Source of the DNA: Cochliopodium minus | Lineage: Eukaryota; Discosea; Himatismenida; Cochliopodiidae | Direction: 5' to 3' | DNA length: 36,020 nt | Assembly (NCBI GenBank): GCA_024220525.1 | Contig: JAMYWO010000096.1 | Location: forward strand, 69,674 to 105,693 | Part shown: positions 32,701-36,020 of the stretch, one piece after another | Layout of the letters: the number at the start of each line of letters is the position of its first letter | Position numbering within the stretch: position 1 is the stretch's first letter | Program-made: the position numbers and the translations under genes | The notes under the pieces: model-generated | What the model was told of the DNA's origin: nothing | What the model saw: the letters and a program-made list of their open reading frames with translations, nothing else | The model's database searches: none

Positions 32701-34827
32701 CTCCAACAACGAAGATAAACAAAATTGTGTTATTTCAAACAAAATATTGATTCCTGGAAAGTATTTCCTAAAACTTAAATTCAAACTCGGAGATGAGAAA
32801 TCATCTTATTTTGGTAAAAAAAATTAATTTGAATTTTTTAATTTCACTGTTTATTTATACATATTTTTTTTTTGATAGGGTTTTGTGATCCAAAAATAAA
32901 GTATTTTAATAATGAAGAGGATATTATTTTTAAAGTAAATGGTTTTGGAGAATCAAAAGAAATGAAACACTCCAAGTTTTCCTTCAAAAAGAATGAGGAA
33001 GAAGATCTTACTCTCTTGATAGATCTTCATAACCAATACGTATTCATTTTCAACAACAAACAACCCACCACAAACAACCTTCAAAGTTTCCTTCCAGTAC
33101 CCAATACATTCAACGCTTTATCTTTCTTTGTATTGTTTTCAAAGAAAAATGATTTCTGCGAAATTCAAGAATTTTATCATTATCATGATTTCGAGTTCAA
33201 GTTGAACGAGATCAATTCACCTTTCATTGATCTCACCAACAACCAAAGAAACGCCGAGAAGAAAAACGAAGGAGATGAGAATTCAAAATACATCAGCTTG
33301 TTGAGCAAAAACAAATTCAGAACATCTTATCAACCAGAAGGAAGTCAAAGAGTGTTCATAAGAATATTCATGAAATCATCCAAAAAAAATCCTATTCTCA
33401 TTGGTAAAAAAAATATAAAAAAAGATGGAGTTTTCTTGAATATTTTTTTTTTTCTTTTCAAAAAGGTCTTTGTGATGAGACCGGAGGCAATTTAGAAGAA
33501 GATATTATGAAATGGGAAAACAAGTTTGTTTTGTGGGACAAATCAGAAACAGACAAAGATCAGGAATTGCTGTTCATTGTGGATCTCTTCAGAAAAGAAA
33601 TTCAAACTGTCGATCTCTACACCTCGGAAGTCTCCAAAATAAAAAAGCTTACATTGAGAAATAACATCATGAGTCTATGTGCATCACTGTATGATAACGA
33701 AGATTTCCTTGAGGTTTTGGAAAATAAAAACATCCAATTTGAATTTCAATGTTACCCTTCTTACCATAATAATCTTGTCGTTTTCTCTTCTGGAAATAAA
33801 AGTGTTGCTTTCAATGATACTCCCAAATCACTTTATGTTATTTCGAATCCTGTTGTTTCTGTTGAATCATTGACTCTTTTAGTTCATGTAAACTTTGTTT
33901 GCAACAACAGAAACTTTTTTTCTTTTGGTAAGAACAACATTCTCGTTCTTCATTTATTTGATTTAATTAAAATCATTTGTTAATAGGTATTGTTTCGGAT
34001 GTATCTGTCGATCTAGAAACTTTTGAAGAAAACAAAACGAAAATATTCTTCAACTCTTTCGAAGATCAAAACAGAATTACCATCAAAGAGAAACAAAAAA
34101 ATGATATTATCATCTCTATCAACTTTTTGTTGGGAATGATCCATGTCTTTGATTTAAGAGACAACAAAAATGTTTGTAAATTGTTTATCCTAAAAAATAA
34201 TTGATTTTTTTTAAAACATTTTAAAATATTTTAAATCCAAATAAAGATTCAATAGGGGATGTGAATTTAAATGGAATAAGAATTTTCACAAAAATTTCTC
34301 AATTAGATAGCTTCAATATCAAGAGCTGTATTCTCTCCAATCTTAAAATAGAAGAAATACAAAAGGAATTTTATGAATCAACCAAAAACGAGAAGGATTT
34401 CAACTTTAACAACTCGATGTTCTTGACCGAAAACACATTTTTCAAAGTACATGACACTAACAAAGAAATCTCCTTGAAAAGAGGAGGTTCTTTTACTCCA
34501 ACTTCTATCAAACAACAAGATCAAGTAGTAAAGAAGGGTTTATTAGAAAAAAAAACCAAAAAAAAGATTTTCGCACGAAATAATTGGAAGCCCCAGAACT
34601 TTGTTTTGACAGAGAGCACTCTTTATCATTGTAACATTAATGACAATGTGCCTAAGGGAAAAGTTTATGTTTCTGATATTGATCAAGTTCTCGTTCATGA
34701 TGATCCCAACAAGAAGTTTGCTTTCAAAGTTTTAACAAAGGATGACAAAGAGTTTTTGATTGCAGCGAAAGACAATGAGGAGAGGAATGAGTGGATTCAA
34801 AGCATCAAAAAAACTATGGATTTTTAA
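23766..34827 (+). CDS. giant ROCO kinase with Hsp70-like, ankyrin, lectin-like, SPRY-like and PH domains
   Basis: Twenty-one exons: 23766..23769, 23832..24238, 24321..27150, 27352..27513, 27786..27854, 27914..27989, 28037..28059, 28143..28274, 28344..28552, 28614..28994, 29045..29069, 29135..29878, 29959..30843, 30997..31376, 31448..31571, 31631..32059, 32139..32813, 32879..33403, 33466..33927, 33987..34175, 34256..34827. Total 9303 bases, 3100 residues, TAA stop; phase is kept at all 20 junctions. Domains: HSPA12-like ATPase (about 8-400), ankyrins (468-950), MORN-like (978-1060), Roc (1078-1300), L-type lectin-like (1378-1570), acidic linker, COR (1620-2109), zinc ribbon (2110-2140), kinase (2140-2385), three SPRY-like repeats (2470-2955), PH (3000-3098). 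ROCO proteins couple a GTPase dimer switch to kinase output. Several junctions fall inside domains (Hsp70, Roc, lectin, COR, kinase), which argues for one gene rather than neighbours. The four-base first coding exon (ATG-A) is the least certain point. Confidence 0.85.
23832..25110 (+). other. Hsp70/HSPA12-like ATPase module of the ROCO protein
   Basis: Three actin/Hsp70-fold nucleotide motifs are recognisable: phosphate 1 AIEFATYYCSFSI (Hsp70 has IDxGTTxS), phosphate 2 LLFDAGAGKFSIS (Hsp70 DxGGGTxD) near residue 200, and the adenosine motif ICVGGYSNSDLL near residue 351. KYIITAPTTFDNDKKNILKE corresponds to the VPA-connecting segment of the family and crosses the intron 24239..24320. Key Gly/Asp positions are altered, so nucleotide binding is plausible but hydrolysis is uncertain. 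The Hsp70 substrate-binding domain is absent, as in HSPA12-type proteins. Confidence 0.72.
25308..26765 (+). repeat. 14 ankyrin repeats in one exon
   Basis: Fourteen units of about 35 residues (105 bases), each beginning TPLHxACKN-like and ending FLVENKS-D/E-I/L-N-like, run without an intron. Unit 8 and unit 13 are one or two residues shorter; the last unit, SPLDLACA...EKGSKD, closes the stack. Such arrays are protein-binding solenoids. The repeated FLVENKS/FLVESKS core is more uniform than usual, suggesting internal expansion. Confidence 0.92.
26823..27090 (+). other. MORN-like segment
   Basis: Glycine/aromatic-rich units such as DGYFDGDLHKMEFNGIG, DGQWKGGRLEGKAKM and FSGVFYNGVRKEGIL match the MORN pattern (Y/F-x-G-x-W/F-x-x-G-x-x-x-G-x-G) loosely. 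MORN repeats often contact membranes or partner proteins. It sits directly before the Roc P-loop. Confidence 0.6.
27196..27285 (+). repeat. (TTTTTA)n hexamer tract in intron
   Basis: About thirteen tandem TTTTTA units inside the intron 27151..27351 between the MORN-like segment and the Roc P-loop. It keeps an open frame past the exon by chance, but the conserved P-loop lies only in the next exon. Confidence 0.8.
27614..27785 (+). repeat. duplicated 3' splice-site block and heptamer tract in Roc intron
   Basis: The sequence AAAATTCATTTTTTAAAA followed by more A and AATAAG occurs twice in this intron, at about 27616-27644 and 27757-27785, separated by a T-rich tract of ATTTTTT-type heptamers. 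Only the second copy is the working acceptor. Use of the first would read T-AT-GAG-ATT-TGA, a stop. Confidence 0.7.
28840..29540 (+). other. L-type lectin-like domain between Roc and COR
   Basis: Reads GAIWWGEKLNLQNGFSTKFK, GEGFAFVLQN, GGGLGYEGL, CLAVEFDTNKN, NDNHISV, then VGFTSSGKNN with ISQWKCF. This order (F-x-T-x-F...G-F-F-x-L...GYxG...AVEFDT...N..HI...GF-S) is that of legume/L-type lectin sandwiches. AVEFDT and the downstream DSNDNH supply the usual Ca/Mn-site-like Asp and His residues. The domain crosses two introns (28995..29044 and 29070..29134). Sugar binding in the cytosol is not implied; the fold may bind another ligand. Confidence 0.78.
29680..31376 (+). other. COR domain
   Basis: LKDLHKLGMIIYFDDPLLRN and HPSWFND-VIKSII match the first COR block (LxxLGxIxYFxDxxLRxxVILxPxWLxxVI). 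Later come NYLVPLLFPNMKP and a beta-rich C-terminal part through IYLENQKKDKILIDVEF. The stretch has an unusually Asn/Glu/Asp-rich insertion around 30050-30120. COR mediates dimerisation in ROCO proteins. Confidence 0.8.
31448..32400 (+). other. zinc ribbon plus protein kinase domain
   Basis: Exon 15 has two C-x2-C pairs (CVYC and CKFC) directly before the kinase glycine loop GGFGRIFKA, which spans intron 31572..31630. Catalytic elements present: VAIK lysine, alpha-C Glu in ENEVKTL, HRDLKLDNL, DFG split by intron 32060..32138, PPE for APE, and SDVHALGV for the helix F Asp. All residues for activity are there. The closest group by pattern is the tyrosine-kinase-like branch usual for ROCO proteins. 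Confidence 0.85.
32657..34340 (+). repeat. three SPRY-like repeats with matching introns
   Basis: Three stretches share the pattern of a hydrophobic strand, a split Gly, then x-x-D, and later (L/I)-x-x-(L/I)-D/N followed by an aromatic strand: YFG-FCDP...TLLIDLHNQYVFIFNN; ILIG-LCDE...LLFIVDLFRKEIQTVD; FSFG-IVSD...IIISINFLLGMIHVFD. In each an intron cuts the Gly codon in phase 1 (32814..32878, 33404..33465, 33928..33986). The LIDLHNQYVFIFNN piece resembles the SPRY/B30.2 strand (LDxxNGxxxFxNN). Repeats 1 and 3 are the most alike. Confidence 0.6.
34520..34815 (+). other. C-terminal PH domain
   Basis: KKGLLEKKTKKKIFARNNWKP...FVLTESTLYHC...KGKVYVSDI...KKFAFKVLTKDDKEFLIAAKDNEERNEWIQSIKK follows the PH pattern: a basic first strand, a W-K/R-x-x-F strand, and the invariant Trp (EWIQSI) of the closing helix. 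PH domains bind phosphoinositides, so the protein could be held at membranes. Confidence 0.88.
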
Positions 34828-35044
34828 AAATGATGTGTTTTTTAATTAAATTATTTTTTAAAATATTTTTGCAAAATGCTTTCCGGGTGATAAACCGATT
34901 TGATTTTTGATGTTTTTAATTTGAAGATATATCGTTGAAAAAAAAAATGGAAAACTTGGATATTCAAATCTTTCCAGAAAAAATTTAAATATAAAAAAAA
35001 TTGAGACCTCATTAACAATCAATTCATTGAAATCTATTTATTAA
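34828..35044. other. intergenic spacer
   Basis: 217 bases between the ROCO stop and the TFIIE-alpha start, both genes on the plus strand. A/T-rich; nothing else seen. Confidence 0.6.
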
Positions 35045-36012
35045 ATGTCCAATAAAGCAGCAGATTTAATTAGGCTCGTTTTCAGGACGATTTTTGGAGG
35101 ATATGAATTTGTCTTCATCAATGAGCTTTTGAATAGACAAACCTATACCAGCGAGAAAGAATTAACCGACTCATTGAATCTCCCCTTTAAATATATCAAG
35201 GATAAGCTCAAGATGATCCAAAGTGCATATCCTTTCGTAATCAGTGCTGAAAAAAGGGTTCCTATAGAAAGAAAGGAAGATGATAAAAAACAAGTAAGTG
35301 TCCATTTTAGATCAGAGGAAGAAATATCTCTTCAAAAATATTTGCTCAACAGAATATTTTGCTTTATTATAACATATCTCTTTTACTTTAAAGAATACAC
35401 TCACAATATTATTCCCTTTATTTCCAATTCTTTTATATACCTTATATATTATCAGGTAAATAATGATTTACAACGTATGTGAAAACAAAAATTAATTTAT
35501 TCTTAATTATAATAAAGAATTACTTTGAAAGTTAGAAAATAGAAATTATAAATTCAAAATTTTGTTTGAATCTTGAAGGTTAAATGATATATATTTGAAT
35601 GAGAATCTATCAGAAAAAATGATCGAGAATAGGATCAATAATAATCAACATATAAAAATGATAATAAGCTAATTTGGATCTCATGGTTTAATTATATAGT
35701 ATCTTATTGGATCCAATGTTGAGATAAACAAATTAATTTTGTTTTTTAATTAAAATTTCAGCAAAAAAAAAAAAAAAAAAAATTTTTAAAGAACTTTTTT
35801 TATTCCAGTACAAAAGACTCCCCAAAACACAAAAAATCAAATATTTTGCTGTAAGCTACCGCATCTTCTTGAACTATCTCAGTCTCAAAATCACTTTCAT
35901 GGAAGAAAGCATCACCAAAAAAATGAGCGAGAAAACCACTAAGTACGACAAACAGAATAGGTCTTACAACTGTACTGTGTGTAATATAAACTTTGATGTT
36001 CATGAATTACAA
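35045..36012 (+). CDS. GTF2E1: TFIIE-alpha, N-terminal part (cut by window edge)
   Basis: Exons 35045..35293 and 35809..36012, both phase 0, then a GTAAAAAA donor at 36013 and the window ends. The first exon encodes a winged helix: LIRLVFRTIFGGYEFVFINELL...LTDSLNLPFKYIKDKLKMIQS, matching the TFIIE-alpha order (helix, helix, KxxK/RxxLxxL). The second gives KIKYFAVSYRIFLNYLSLKI (family: YYxINYxxxVNVVKYK) and NRSYNCTVCNINFDVHELQ, the first CxxC half of the TFIIE zinc ribbon. The second CxxC is not in the window. The factor loads TFIIH onto the RNA polymerase II pre-initiation complex. The 515-base intron 35294..35808 has an open frame read through from exon 1 to 35482, but conservation requires its removal. 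Confidence 0.82.
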
Positions 36013-36020
36013 GTAAAAAA

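Noticed and set aside
35294-35482. Extension of TFIIE-alpha exon 1 through its donor
   Set aside because: The added residues are hydrophobic filler ending near 35482, and the conserved second block begins at 35809. A clean GTAAGT donor and TTCCAG acceptor join the two in phase.
1-36020. Alternative nuclear code (ciliate-like)
   Set aside because: TAA, TAG and TGA all end clear genes at homologous places, and no internal stop needs reassignment once introns are removed.
1-36020. Bacterial, phage, CRISPR or transposon content
   Set aside because: Spliceosomal introns throughout, no direct-repeat spacer array, and no transposase, integrase or reverse transcriptase motifs.

Overview
The window is AT-rich nuclear DNA from a unicellular eukaryote. 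Genes are interrupted by many short GT-AG introns (mostly 50-130 bases) made largely of A/T homopolymer. TAA, TAG and TGA are all used as real stops, so the code is standard. The gene content (a ROCO-type kinase, an F-box/RING protein, an expanded seven-helix receptor-like family) fits a free-living amoeboid or flagellate protist such as a heterolobosean, anaeramoeba or amoebozoan. The sequence alone does not fix the lineage. Gene models here were built by hand from ORFs, splice sites, reading phase and comparison between copies; no database search was run.

Layout. (1) 258-1098, plus strand: the last two exons of a gene whose product ends like the large subunit of transcription factor TFIIE (TFIIE-alpha). 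(2) 1243-15895: a tandem family of genes for a secretory protein with a PA (protease-associated) lumenal domain followed by seven predicted membrane helices. One complete copy lies on the minus strand (copy 0), four complete copies on the plus strand (copies 1-4), and a copy reduced to its first exon (copy 5) stands next to an unresolved base N at 15905. (3) 16071-18661, minus strand: an unrecognised protein and an F-box plus RING-like zinc-finger protein. (4) 19112-23517: a 13-exon superfamily 1 helicase of the UPF1 type. (5) 23766-34827: one 21-exon gene that I can join in a single continuous frame into about 3100 residues. Its domain order is Hsp70/HSPA12-like ATPase, 14 ankyrin repeats, MORN-like segment, Roc GTPase, L-type lectin-like domain, COR, zinc ribbon, protein kinase, three SPRY-like repeats, PH domain. 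(6) 35045 to the right edge: the first two exons of a TFIIE-alpha gene, cut inside its zinc ribbon.

How the parts may fit together. The two most interesting elements are the multi-domain ROCO protein, which reads like an intracellular sensor/signalling scaffold (ATPase, ankyrin and lectin-like sensing modules, a GTPase switch, kinase output, membrane-binding PH), and the PA-seven-helix family, which looks like a recently amplified set of surface or endosomal receptors with a conserved C-terminal tyrosine motif. Nothing in the sequence links the two functionally; they are only neighbours.

The two window ends deserve attention as a pair. The 5' half of a TFIIE-alpha gene runs off the right edge and the 3' half of one starts at the left edge, both on the plus strand and both breaking in A-rich heptamer sequence. 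This suggests a roughly 36 kb circular or tandemly duplicated unit, or an assembly break, with at least one exon missing at the junction.
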